Assembly (NCBI GenBank): GCA_040905265.1
Contig: JBBDRW010000037.1
Span: 1 to 52,379, forward strand
Reading direction: 5' to 3'
From: JBBDRW01 sp040905265
GTDB taxonomy: Bacteria; Bacteroidota; Rhodothermia; Balneolales; Balneolaceae
DNA: 52,379 nucleotides
Shown: positions 8,667 through 16,929 of the stretch, one piece after another
How positions within the stretch are numbered: the stretch's first letter is position 1
Layout of the letters: each line of letters opens with the position of its first letter
Notes under the pieces: model-generated
Seen by the model: only the letters and a program-made list of their open reading frames with translations
Databases searched by the model: none
Told to the model about the DNA's origin: nothing
Made by a program: the position numbers and the translations under genes

Positions 8667-9482
8667 ATGGAACTTGTTTACTTGATCATACTACTCATTC
8701 TAGGCCTGGTGGCCGGAGTTGTCGCCGGTCTGTTCGGTGTCGGGGGCGGTGTCTTCTTTACCCCGATTCTCTTCTATATCTTTAGCGGGCAGGGTGTAGA
8801 GAGTCCGGTCGTCTGGACCATAGGAACCTCTCTTTTTTGTACCTTTACCGCCTCTTTCAGCAGCACGCTCCAGCAGTTCCGGCAGAAAAACTTTTATCTG
8901 AAAGAGGGGGTGAAAGTCGGTTTGCTGGGCGCTTGTGGTGTCTATGCAGGGAAGTGGATTGCTACATCACCGGCCTATACGGATGTCCTCTTTGTCAGCT
9001 TCTTCTCATTGATTCTGGCCGTTGTGGCAGTTCTATTCTATCGCAGGGGAAGCGGGGTGGCTCCGCTTCCGGAAAGCGGCCGGCCGGTCCATCTCGGCAG
9101 GGCGGGTGTTACAGGAGGCCTGGGTGGGTTTGTAGCGGCCCTGGCCGGAGTTGGCGGGGGTGTGGTGATGGTCCCGATGATGAACCTCGGATACAGGATC
9201 GGAATGAAGCGGGCTGTAAGCATCTCATCATTTGCCATTGTGATCATCTCTCTTTCCGGCTGGTTGCAGTTTGCACTTTTCTCCCGAAGCGGGCCTGCAT
9301 TGACTTCGGTTTCACTTGGTTCGGTTGATATCGGTACGGCACTTCCACTGGTACTGGGCTCCCTGGCAGGAGGCTATTTCGGTGTTCGCATCAACCATTC
9401 TCTTCAGGAGTCCAGGGTTCAGATCGCCTACTCTCTGCTTGTACTGTTCATCGCGATACTGATGATTGCGCGTGTCTGGTAG
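8667..9482 (+). CDS. TauE/SafE family sulfite/organosulfonate exporter
   Basis: A 271-residue membrane protein with about eight hydrophobic segments arranged as two similar halves. Each half carries the glycine-rich signature of the family: 'GLVAGVVAGLFGVGGGVFFTP' near the N-terminus (partly quoted) and 'GGFVAALAGVGGGVVMVP' in the middle. TauE/SafE proteins export sulfite, sulfoacetate or related anions; the substrate here cannot be deduced. The neighbours, mutS2 (divergent) and the DUF5777 operon (convergent), give no pathway hint. Confidence 0.88.
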   Translation: MELVYLIILLILGLVAGVVAGLFGVGGGVFFTPILFYIFSGQGVESPVVWTIGTSLFCTFTASFSSTLQQFRQKNFYLKEGVKVGLLGACGVYAGKWIATSPAYTDVLFVSFFSLILAVVAVLFYRRGSGVAPLPESGRPVHLGRAGVTGGLGGFVAALAGVGGGVVMVPMMNLGYRIGMKRAVSISSFAIVIISLSGWLQFALFSRSGPALTSVSLGSVDIGTALPLVLGSLAGGYFGVRINHSLQESRVQIAYSLLVLFIAILMIARVW

Positions 9483-9549
9483 CATTCACTGTATAAGGGT
9501 GCCTTTAAAATAGCTCTTGTAAGCCTGCCAAACGCGATAACGGGAAGAG

Positions 9550-10440
9550 TTACTGGACGAGAGAGAAGAGACGGTTAACATTAAATCCGAGCCTGAACTC
9601 ACGGTCCGGGAAGCTGCCGTTAGGGGATGCGATCAGATAGTGGTCATTCAGTGCAGGGGAGGTGGAGAAAAAGATTTGAAAGACATGGCCGCCGGTGTCG
9701 ATGTCGATTCCGATGGCAAAGTTGTAGGTCAGATCTTCTGCATCGCTCAGTGGCGGAAGGTATTGAAAAGTAACGGCCGTTCGGTTGCTGACCAGATAGC
9801 GTCCGGCGAATGCCGCCGAATACCAGAAGTCATTCTCCGGGTCCGCTATGTTCAGTTCAGGGCCGGTTCTGCTGAAATAGGCGGCCATAGGGGAGATTTG
9901 CAGGCTTAGCTTTTCGTTGAACTTGTGAGCGACAGGGAGAGAAACTGCATAGGCGAGCCGGTCCTGAAATGTATAGTTCTGCTGCAGAAATTGATAGTTG
10001 GTTGTGTTGATCCCGAGGGAGGGGAGAATCGAGATGGAGACCGGAACCGAATTGGATTTCGTCTGTTTGAGCAGGGCGATGCGTCCTGTGAGATCTACGA
10101 ACTTGTTGACCCTGGTTCGGCCGATCCCGAGTGAAACGTGATCTGAAAAGCCATATTCCAGGCTGATGCGGACATTTGCCCCGGAGTCGAGTCCCCAGAA
10201 ATTTTCGATCCCGGTACTTACTTCACCAAAATTATGCAGAATGGAGAGGTGCAGTTCGCCTCTGGCCAGCCCTTCTACAGTCTGGATATTGATATTTCGG
10301 GGGGCGAGAAAGGTAAGTTCCACCGGCCCGTCCGTCTCTGCCAGCCGGCGTTCGAGTTGGGCAAAGAGGCTTTCTGCCGGTATCAGGAGGGCCAGAACAA
10401 GAAGGATGGGAATTCGTATAAGTAACTGATGCAGGTTCAT
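9550..10440 (-). CDS. DUF5777-type outer-membrane beta-barrel protein
   Basis: A 296-residue protein with a signal peptide (about residues 1-27, ending LFAQ) followed by alternating beta-strand text. Phrases such as 'GELHLSILHNFGEVSTGIENFWGLDSGANVR' (split in family descriptions) and 'SDHVSLGIGRTRVNKFVDL' match the DUF5777 barrels I know from Bacteroidota, and the last residue region 'REFRLGFNVNRLFSLVQ' resembles a final barrel strand. The function is undescribed. It is the last gene of a three-gene minus-strand operon (Rieske protein, YceI, this) and lies 31 bases after the YceI stop. That placement suggests an outer-membrane component linked to a periplasmic redox or lipid-binding function, which is inference. 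Confidence 0.75.
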   Translation of the reverse strand: MNLHQLLIRIPILLVLALLIPAESLFAQLERRLAETDGPVELTFLAPRNINIQTVEGLARGELHLSILHNFGEVSTGIENFWGLDSGANVRISLEYGFSDHVSLGIGRTRVNKFVDLTGRIALLKQTKSNSVPVSISILPSLGINTTNYQFLQQNYTFQDRLAYAVSLPVAHKFNEKLSLQISPMAAYFSRTGPELNIADPENDFWYSAAFAGRYLVSNRTAVTFQYLPPLSDAEDLTYNFAIGIDIDTGGHVFQIFFSTSPALNDHYLIASPNGSFPDREFRLGFNVNRLFSLVQ

Positions 10441-10471
10441 GAAGCGGTTCGTCTGGTTTTCAATTGGAGAG

Positions 10472-11023
10472 TCAGTTCTGTTGATGCATTTCCGCTCTGA
10501 TCCGGATTTTCTGTTCCTCCGCCAATTCGTAGAAGAGGATTCCCGGCCGTTCGATCTCGTAATCCTCCAGCATGACCGACCAGGAGGCCTCCAGTTTCAG
10601 GTTTCCGTTTTCGAGCGGGGTTATCGTCCCCTCTACAGATATCTCCCTCTCCACACCGTGGAGATGAAAGGTCCCTTCAGCCGTTACCGGCTGCGGCTCA
10701 GAAATGTCCGGGTCAAACAGTGACTCAAGGCTTCCGGTAAACTCCGCAAATGGCCATTGGTCTGTTTCCAGGTATTGTGTTCTCATATCCCTGTCTCTCC
10801 GGTTGATGCCGGTCTCCAGGGTGTTCAGGTCGAGGTAGAAATCGACCAGGTTTTCCTCCAGGTCGATGAGTCCGGTCAGGTGTTTGCTTGTCCCTTGAAA
10901 GGTTAGAAACGGTGCGCTTGATTCAAACAGTGCTTCCCCCTCCTCTGTCATAAACGACTGTGCCATTAACCCGGCAGAGGCGAAGAGGAGAAACACCAGA
11001 ATCATAAAAGTCCGTTTGAACAT
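10472..11023 (-). CDS. YceI family periplasmic lipocalin-like protein
   Basis: From the ATG at 11023 the product is 183 residues with a signal peptide (MFKRTFMILVFLLFASAGLM, then AQ). The mature part has the YceI pattern: 'FESSAPFLTFQGTSKHLTGL', 'DFYLDLNTLETGINRRDRDM', 'QWPFAEFTG', 'VTAEGTFHLHGVEREISVEG'. YceI proteins bind isoprenoid or similar lipids in a beta barrel. An upstream in-frame ATG at 11089 would place a charged tail before the signal peptide and overlap the Rieske gene, so I reject it. The Rieske gene ends 28 bases upstream, indicating one transcript. Confidence 0.9.
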   Translation of the reverse strand: MFKRTFMILVFLLFASAGLMAQSFMTEEGEALFESSAPFLTFQGTSKHLTGLIDLEENLVDFYLDLNTLETGINRRDRDMRTQYLETDQWPFAEFTGSLESLFDPDISEPQPVTAEGTFHLHGVEREISVEGTITPLENGNLKLEASWSVMLEDYEIERPGILFYELAEEQKIRIRAEMHQQN

Positions 11024-11051
11024 CTGTTTATGGTATCGTGTGACCGGTTGG

Positions 11052-11660
11052 TTAGGTTGTGATCGTGACGATATCTCCGTCCCGGTCAACCGTGTACTCT
11101 GTCAGCCCGCTTGTCGCGGGCCCGCGTACAAGGTCGCCGTCTGTATCGAATTGGGAGCCGTGTCCACAGGCTCCCTGTGCTTGTTCCCCGCATTGAAAAT
11201 TTCCTCCGTCGAAACTCCAGTCCGTTGTGCACCCTTCATGCGGGCAGACGCTGGAGAAGGAGCGGATCACGCTTCCGTCTACGTTTATCACAAGAGCCGT
11301 AGCTGCACCGATCAACATCCAGCCGCCGGTACTGTTCAGAGTCGAGGTATCGTTCTTCGTCAGGTCGATGGTGATGGTGTCGCCGCTGACGGAGATACCG
11401 CTATCAGGATTGCCGCCGCCATTTCCTCCGCCACCGGGTGGCGGTGTCGGATCTCCGCTGCTGTCATTAACACCGCAGGAAGTAAATGGGATGCCAAGGG
11501 CTGCAAAGAGTGCCGTAGAACCGGCTGTTCTCAAAAACTGTTTTCTTGATACGGGATCTATCTCGTTTGTTGAGAGTGCCTGGCCGCTCCTGTTCTTCCG
11601 GACAGAGGGGGATGAGGCGGTTTTTTGTTGGCTTCTGCTTTGATTGTCAGGTCGTTTCAT
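11052..11660 (-). CDS. Rieske-type [2Fe-2S] protein with atypical second cluster motif
   Basis: A 202-residue exported protein. Residues 38-62 (SRKQFLRTAGSTALFAALGI, then PFTSC) resemble a Tat signal with RK instead of RR and a possible lipobox Cys62. A Gly/Pro-rich linker (70-88) follows. The Rieske fold contains box I C139-P-H141-E-G-C144. Box II reads C157-GEQAQGA-C165-G-H167-GSQF, whereas the usual form is C-P-C-H-G-S-x-F, so the cysteine normally three residues before the histidine is Ala164. Either the ligand set is rearranged (C157 as ligand) or the cluster is altered. The protein probably passes electrons in the periplasm, and it heads the YceI/DUF5777 operon. Confidence 0.85.
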   Translation of the reverse strand: MKRPDNQSRSQQKTASSPSVRKNRSGQALSTNEIDPVSRKQFLRTAGSTALFAALGIPFTSCGVNDSSGDPTPPPGGGGNGGGNPDSGISVSGDTITIDLTKNDTSTLNSTGGWMLIGAATALVINVDGSVIRSFSSVCPHEGCTTDWSFDGGNFQCGEQAQGACGHGSQFDTDGDLVRGPATSGLTEYTVDRDGDIVTITT

Positions 11661-11850
11661 ATGAATTCAAACAGGTTTTATGGTCAGTCAATGGAAGTTG
11701 GGGTAGTTCACGAAGCCGTTACCTGCCCCTCTCTGTCTGCCTGTACAGATGATGAGGTCAAATGGTTGCCTGAGGATAAAGGAAAGAACCGATTCAGATT
11801 GCCGCCGAAGAAAACCGGACAATGTGCAGAGTTCCTCTTATATTTCCCGA

Positions 11851-13080
11851 ATGGAGTTGCCAGAAAAGAAGACGACCCTGAACCGATTTTTGTTTGTAAT
11901 CCCGGCGTTGCTTGCCGGGCTCCTTTTTGCGTCCATGGTTTCCGGTGCAGAGAGTGGGGAGAGGCTCATAGTTCTCAGATATTTTCTGTTCGGGTATTCC
12001 GGCCTCGCAGCTTTTATACTCCCCTATCTCTCTTTCCCTGACAGAAGAACTCCACTTATTCAGATTGTCAACCTGAGTCCGACCTCCATCCTGAAACTCT
12101 ATCTGAAGCGCCACTCATTCCTCTGGGCGACCGGCCTGCTACTCGTATTGGTTATCGCGTGTGGAAATCCATTTATAGCTCTCCCTGATCCGGCACAGGC
12201 TGGTATGACAGCACTCGGCGGCGTTCTCGTTCTTGCGGGGGTTTACCTTTTTGCTGCAGCAAGATATCTGAAATCGGGAACCGATTCACAGCTCTGGAAG
12301 GAGGGAGGAAGAGGAGAGAAAACCAAAAAGTGGCTGGCAGATGTGGGGAAATATCCGGTTGATCCCGGTTCGGTCCCGTCCCTCCTGAACTCTGTGGTTA
12401 TCTCACTGTTCGGTATGCTGGGCGTTGTAGCGGGGGCTGCTGCCGGCGGATATGCCGGAGTGGCAGGAGAAGCTCTGGTAGCGTTGTTGATCTTTCTATA
12501 CGGTGTGAGAAGCATCATCCAATTGAGAGCGACAGCTGATCACCATTTCTATCATTCAAATGCGTTCTTTTATGAATTCTTTGGTGAAGGCCGGAGCGGA
12601 CAGGTGGATCGGGAGCCGATCCGGGTCGGCCAGTTGTGGTGGATTCCCACCCGTTGGAAAGTACACAGCTGGGCACTTATGCTGGAACTGGACCGGAGGA
12701 TTCCGTCCGGGCGCCTGATCGGCATCGGCCATCTGTTTGTCTGGGTGTTGGCTTACCAGAGGCTTGCAGAACCGGTATTGCTCGTTGTCTGGATCCTGTT
12801 TGCACTGTCGCACCACTCATTGTTGATTTTTACGACACAGGAGGCACTGGCACCGCGCTGGTGGCTGCGCCATCTCGACCGTGCGGAGCACTGGGCTGCG
12901 ACCCGTTTCTGGATTCAGGTTCGCTGGTTGTTACCGTTACTGATCAGTATCATCGTGATGAAATCACTTTTTGGAATTTTTAGCTGGCAGGATGTCTGGT
13001 TGATTGCCCTCGTCTATCTGGCAAGCGGTGCTCTTTTTGCACTGGTTGCAGGAGCCCTCCACGAACGGAGATGGGTATGA
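11851..13080 (+). CDS. Probable ABC transporter membrane protein
   Basis: About 409 residues from the ATG at 11851 (the frame is open from 11749, but those bases encode a charged, non-membrane stretch). There are roughly ten hydrophobic segments grouped into N-terminal, middle and C-terminal membrane blocks. I do not recognise a named family. The evidence for a permease role is its topology and the ABC ATPase gene that follows 99 bases later on the same strand. It diverges from the Rieske operon. The substrate is unknown. It is too long for CcmB and lacks its motifs. Confidence 0.55.
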   Translation: MELPEKKTTLNRFLFVIPALLAGLLFASMVSGAESGERLIVLRYFLFGYSGLAAFILPYLSFPDRRTPLIQIVNLSPTSILKLYLKRHSFLWATGLLLVLVIACGNPFIALPDPAQAGMTALGGVLVLAGVYLFAAARYLKSGTDSQLWKEGGRGEKTKKWLADVGKYPVDPGSVPSLLNSVVISLFGMLGVVAGAAAGGYAGVAGEALVALLIFLYGVRSIIQLRATADHHFYHSNAFFYEFFGEGRSGQVDREPIRVGQLWWIPTRWKVHSWALMLELDRRIPSGRLIGIGHLFVWVLAYQRLAEPVLLVVWILFALSHHSLLIFTTQEALAPRWWLRHLDRAEHWAATRFWIQVRWLLPLLISIIVMKSLFGIFSWQDVWLIALVYLASGALFALVAGALHERRWV

Positions 13081-13179
13081 GCATAAGCCATGGAGAGCGT
13101 CGGGAGTCTTTTTTAGAATCTGATAGTAACAGGCCGAATGTCAGGTTTCCGGCCATATCCGATAACAGGTAGATCTTGT

Positions 13180-13818
13180 ATGAATCAAAAGGTATTGTCT
13201 TTAAAGAGTGTAAAGAAGCAGTATAAAGCCGGGCATCCCATTTTTGAAGGGGTCTCCATGGAGTTTCAACCCGGCGATTCAGTCGGGCTGGTCGGCCCGA
13301 ATGGGTCCGGCAAGACAACCTTTCTGAAACTGCTCTCTGTGAATACGTTTCCGACCGAAGGTATGATTACCTATGGAGGGGTCGATATTCATCAACATCC
13401 CCATGAATACCTGGCGCATGTTGGGCTGGTGCATGATGAGGAGTCTCTGCCACGGCACCTCTCTGCCACGGAGCTTCTGGAGTGGGTTCTGCGTGCACGG
13501 AAGCGGTGGGACAGATCTTCCGAAGCGTTGATTTCAGGAATACTTGACAATTTGAATTTGGGTGATGCCCGCTTTGACCAGATAGGGACTTACTCTACAG
13601 GGATGCGTAAAAAGACTCAGATTGCCTCCGCAATGATCGCCGAACCCTCAGTTTATATCCTGGATGAGCCGTTCCGGGGCCTGGACGAACAGTCGAGAGA
13701 GATGGCACTTGAACTCTTTTCCGATGTTATACGAAAGGGGGCAATCTTTCTGATGGCAAGCCATGCCAAAGATGAGGTGACGACGCTGTTTGACAGGGTA
13801 TTGGAGTTTCCTTTGTAA
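13180..13818 (+). CDS. ABC transporter ATP-binding protein
   Basis: A 212-residue single ATPase domain from the ATG at 13180 (an upstream ATG at 13138 adds 14 unlikely residues). Walker A is 'GPNGSGKTT' and the Q-loop region 'HVGLVHDEESLPRHLSATE'. The signature is the degenerate 'YSTGMRKK', as common in ABC-2-type exporters. Walker B is 'VYILDEPFRGLD' and the H-loop 'LMASHAKDE'. It presumably powers the membrane protein encoded just upstream. The 99-base gap holds no clear terminator, so co-transcription is plausible. Confidence 0.9.
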   Translation: MNQKVLSLKSVKKQYKAGHPIFEGVSMEFQPGDSVGLVGPNGSGKTTFLKLLSVNTFPTEGMITYGGVDIHQHPHEYLAHVGLVHDEESLPRHLSATELLEWVLRARKRWDRSSEALISGILDNLNLGDARFDQIGTYSTGMRKKTQIASAMIAEPSVYILDEPFRGLDEQSREMALELFSDVIRKGAIFLMASHAKDEVTTLFDRVLEFPL

Positions 13819-13870
13819 AGAATACCGAATAGTGAATACAGACAGTTGATGCCTGCATTCTTTTATCCAT

Positions 13871-13990
13871 AGTCCGCCCGGAGTGCAGCTCTCCATGGAA
13901 AGAATCCAAAGGTCCATCTCGCTTCAGGGCACATGACAGGATTCGGGCCGGAGTGGATTTTTTCCCTGGAGCCCCGCACCCCGGGCTGCC
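13871..13990. repeat. ~120-bp palindromic intergenic repeat, copy 1
   Basis: Two 32-base arms, 13876-13907 and 13955-13986, are inverted copies of each other with 26 of 32 positions matching, separated by a 47-base centre. A second copy lies at 44595-44713. Over the 111 bases of arms plus centre I count 99 identical positions between copies, including the centre, so they share ancestry rather than just a hairpin shape. This copy sits between the convergent ABC ATPase and YihY genes. Confidence 0.8.
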
Positions 13991-13995
13991 TCATT

Positions 13996-14910
13996 CTATC
14001 CTTGCTTCTTTCTTCTGAACTCTACAAACCTGTAGGGTAAAATCTGGTCGCCGAATTTGTCGGTGTAGACCTGTGTGAAGACGGCCCCCAGAAGTACGGT
14101 TTGCACATTGTAATAGACCCAGATGACGAGGATCACCAGGGTGCCGGCTGCACGGTAGGTCGCCCCGATACCCGGTGAAGAGAGATAGATTCCGATCAAA
14201 AACTTTCCAAGCAAAAAGAGAAGGGTTGTTACGGTTGCACCGACAAGAACATCTTTCCAGGATGCGTGGACATCCGGAAGGATTTTAAAGATCAGTGTAA
14301 AGAAGATGACCGCAAAGCCGAGTGTGGTCATTCTCATCAGATATTGATAAAAATCGAACGGTATGTTCGGCATCATCTCGAGAAAGAGTGCAGAGAGAAT
14401 TCCAATGATTCCTTCAGCCATCAGCGATACGAGCAGGAGCAGGCTGAAAATAATGATCATTCCGATGCTGAGAAGGCGGTTGATCAGGAAGTGCCACGCT
14501 GTGTGGATCTTGATCTGGCCGACATTCCAGATCTTGTTCAGTGCCAGTTTCAATTGTGTAATCACAGTTGTAGCACCGAACAGGATGATGACGGAGGCGA
14601 TGATGGGTGTCAGGATCCCTGAATCGTAATTTGATGTCTGGCTGGCATACTGCTGCAGATTCAATGCAATCTCCTGGCCGACAAGATCCTCTACACTCGC
14701 CATCAGTTGCCCGCTGATCATCTCTTCACTGAACACCATACTTGAGAAGAATATGATCAGAATAAAGAGCGGGGCAATCGAAAAAATGGTGTAGAAAGCG
14801 ATGGCGGCACCCAGTGTCATGATATCATCTTCGAGCGCCTTGTTGAACGTCTCGGTGATCAGGTCACGGATGTTGATAAGGATCTTTTTTATGTTGAATG
14901 ATACGGGCAA
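13996..14910 (-). CDS. YihY/BrkB family inner-membrane protein
   Basis: A 304-residue protein with six transmembrane helices. The N-terminal 'DDIMTLGAAIAFYTIFSIAP' is the hallmark of the YihY/virulence factor BrkB family (often misnamed RNase BN). Further family blocks are 'LFGATTVITQLKLALNKIWNV' (quoted in part) and 'GATYRAAGTLVILVIWVYY'. The function is still unclear; lipid transport has been proposed for relatives. It lies 20 bases downstream of the aminotransferase gene and is the last gene of a three-gene operon. The 3' end abuts palindromic repeat copy 1. Confidence 0.9.
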   Translation of the reverse strand: MPVSFNIKKILINIRDLITETFNKALEDDIMTLGAAIAFYTIFSIAPLFILIIFFSSMVFSEEMISGQLMASVEDLVGQEIALNLQQYASQTSNYDSGILTPIIASVIILFGATTVITQLKLALNKIWNVGQIKIHTAWHFLINRLLSIGMIIIFSLLLLVSLMAEGIIGILSALFLEMMPNIPFDFYQYLMRMTTLGFAVIFFTLIFKILPDVHASWKDVLVGATVTTLLFLLGKFLIGIYLSSPGIGATYRAAGTLVILVIWVYYNVQTVLLGAVFTQVYTDKFGDQILPYRFVEFRRKKQG

Positions 14911-14930
14911 ATCAGGCAGAGGGTTGAAGA

Positions 14931-16091
14931 TTAACGATATGTGCGAATTCGGGCAAAAAGTTCGTCCACTTCATAGATGGTGTTGTAAAAGTGGGGTGCA
15001 ATACGGATTCGGCCCTCTCTGGAAGAGAGGATAAACTTCTCCTGTTTGAGTTTCCGGACAAGTTCCTCCGGGTCTTCCCCCTCCGGCAACCGGAATGAGA
15101 GGATACCTGCCCGTTCGGATTCACCCATGGGTGTCACTACTGTACACCCTGCCAATTCTTTAATATGATTGGATGCATGACGCGTCAGGAGTTTCAGATG
15201 CTGTTCTATGTCGCTGATTCCAACCTCCAGTAACAGGTTCAGAGAGGCATTCAGGCCGGTAATACCGGACATATTCGGTGTGCCGGTTTCAAAGCGATCG
15301 GCCGTTTCACGCCAGGGCTGATCAAACCGGGTCAGTTCCCAGGGTTGTTCCACCGACCTCCAGCCGATATGGACCGGTTCGAGCAGATTCATCAGCCGGT
15401 CGCTCAGGTAGAGAAATCCGATTCCCATAGGTGCCATCAGCCATTTGTGTCCTCCGGTAGCCAGGGCATCAATCTGAGTATCCTGAACGTCGATACTGTC
15501 TGCACCCAGTGCTTGTATGCCATCTACTACAAACAGTAGATTCTCCTGCCGGCAAAGCTCTCCGATCTTCCGAAGGTCCGCACGGTATCCTCCCAGATAC
15601 TGTACGGCACTGACCGTTACCATGCGGGTGTTCGGGGTGATGGCATTCCAAATCTCTTCTGCTGTGATTCGTTCTCCTCTGGTTTTGATAACTGTCGTTG
15701 TAACCCCTTTTCGGTGCAGGGCACGAAACGGGTGAACGTTTGCAGGGAATTCCATGTCGTTGAGCAGGATCTGATCTCCCCGATTCCAGGAGACTCCCTC
15801 GGCAACGATTGATAGCCCGTCCGATGTATTTCCGGTGAACGCAATCTGGCCAGGAGATGAGGCGTTAATCAGTCGGGTGATCTTCTCTTTGCCCTCGGCA
15901 GCTACCTCCATCCACTGTTCGAAATTTTCTACAGGCCCGCGGTTTCTCTCCTCCAGATACCTCTCCAGTGCCTGACGAACCGGGTTGGAGAGCGGACTGA
16001 TTGCACAGTGATTCATATAGGTATAGCCCTCTTCGATATGGGGAAATTTTGATCGAAGAGTGTGCAGTGAATTCTCCAGTGGTGAGTTCAT
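14931..16091 (-). CDS. Class V aminotransferase (cysteine desulfurase-like)
   Basis: A 386-residue PLP enzyme of the class V/NifS-like fold. The Schiff-base lysine is in 'ALATGGHKWLMAPMGIGFLY', and the cofactor aspartate is in 'FVVDGIQALGADSIDV'. The N-terminal 'YTYMNHCAISPLSNPVRQAL' and 'GNTSDGLSIVAEGVSW' are typical of the group that includes isopenicillin N epimerase-like and cysteine desulfurase-like proteins. I see no flexible cysteine loop that would make it a clear SufS, so the specific reaction is open. Its ATG overlaps the DUF502 stop by four bases, indicating translational coupling. Confidence 0.85.
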   Translation of the reverse strand: MNSPLENSLHTLRSKFPHIEEGYTYMNHCAISPLSNPVRQALERYLEERNRGPVENFEQWMEVAAEGKEKITRLINASSPGQIAFTGNTSDGLSIVAEGVSWNRGDQILLNDMEFPANVHPFRALHRKGVTTTVIKTRGERITAEEIWNAITPNTRMVTVSAVQYLGGYRADLRKIGELCRQENLLFVVDGIQALGADSIDVQDTQIDALATGGHKWLMAPMGIGFLYLSDRLMNLLEPVHIGWRSVEQPWELTRFDQPWRETADRFETGTPNMSGITGLNASLNLLLEVGISDIEQHLKLLTRHASNHIKELAGCTVVTPMGESERAGILSFRLPEGEDPEELVRKLKQEKFILSSREGRIRIAPHFYNTIYEVDELFARIRTYR

Positions 16092-16666
16092 TCTGAGGCC
16101 TCAACATGGGTAACTCCGGCCGAAACGGCAAATTTCATTGCGTCGGCAGGGTTGATTTGAAGCGGTTTGACGCGGGCCGGATCAACCAGGAACAGGTTCC
16201 CGGAGAAATTGTATGAGTGAGGGCAGTAGACAGCAACGCGGTTTTCGATTCCAAGCATCAGCAAATTCTCTTCAGTTACAAAGCCGATTCTCTCTACCCC
16301 ATCGGACAGGGTAACGAGTACCGGCCGGTTAAAACGTTTTCGGTCTCCTACAAAGGCTTCGGTCAGATCTTTCAGTGCCGAATAGAGGATTTTAATCAGC
16401 GGGATCTGCTCCAGAAGCTGCTCCATAAAGCGAAAAACGGGCCGGAAGAATGCGCGGGTCACAAAAAATCCCAGGAGAATGATGATGAGAACAGCCGTTA
16501 TCAGCCCCAGTCCGGGTATATCCTGCTGGAGCCAGTCAAACAGGAGGTTATTGAACAGGCTGTTTGCCCAGGATATCATAATGACGAATATATAAAACGT
16601 GGCAAATACAGGGAAGACAAAGAGCATCCCGCGCAGAAAATAGTTGAACAGTTTTCGGATTGTCAT
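16088..16666 (-). CDS. DUF502 family membrane protein
   Basis: 192 residues with two transmembrane helices near the N-terminus ('GMLFVFPVFATFYIFVIMI' and 'GLITAVLIIILLGFFVTRAF') and a soluble beta-rich C-terminal part. The blocks 'EQLLEQIPLIKILYSALKDL', 'RPVLVTLSDGVERIGFVTEE' and 'VAVYCPHSYNFSGNLFLV' are characteristic of DUF502 proteins, whose function is unknown. It is the first gene of the DUF502-aminotransferase-YihY operon and diverges from alaS. Confidence 0.88.
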   Translation of the reverse strand: MTIRKLFNYFLRGMLFVFPVFATFYIFVIMISWANSLFNNLLFDWLQQDIPGLGLITAVLIIILLGFFVTRAFFRPVFRFMEQLLEQIPLIKILYSALKDLTEAFVGDRKRFNRPVLVTLSDGVERIGFVTEENLLMLGIENRVAVYCPHSYNFSGNLFLVDPARVKPLQINPADAMKFAVSAGVTHVEASE

Positions 16667-16738
16667 GATGATGAATATTCGTTGGACTGGTTTCTGTAAT
16701 CATACAAATATACTGAAAAAAGCCTGTTTTCCTGTATA

Positions 16739-16782
16739 CCAGTGTCGTATATGCCACACTCGTATGTGGCTCTGCAGACTGG
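16739..16782. other. Nested inverted repeats in the DUF502-alaS spacer
   Basis: An outer stem CCAGT/ACTGG (16739-16743 with 16778-16782) encloses an inner stem GCCACA/TGTGGC (16753-16758 with 16765-16770). It lies about 150 bases before the alaS start in the divergent spacer 16667-16929. It could be a leader structure or an operator. No tRNA fold is possible here. Confidence 0.3.
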
Positions 16783-16929
16783 CCTATGAGGTTGATCTCA
16801 ATTTTTCCTATTTTTCAGGCTTGTTTACAAATCGATTTTGTATTTCCGATTCTCTGATATCCTGCCTCGTGATCAGGAAGAGGTTGGATGTTCAGATGTT
16901 ATTCCAAGCCTTCAACAACCAAATTACGC

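Noticed and set aside
11016..11549. A 177-codon open frame on the plus strand opposite the Rieske gene
   Set aside because: It is antisense to a gene with clear domain motifs and its translation has no recognisable pattern. It is a by-product of codon bias.
11851..13818. The ABC membrane protein and ATPase as the missing CcmB and CcmA
   Set aside because: The membrane protein is about 409 residues with no CcmB pattern (CcmB is ~220), and the pair lies outside the ccm operon.
16667..16929. A possible tRNA in the DUF502-alaS spacer
   Set aside because: The stems present do not make a cloverleaf and there is no T-loop GTTC/GATTC with a paired arm in the right place.
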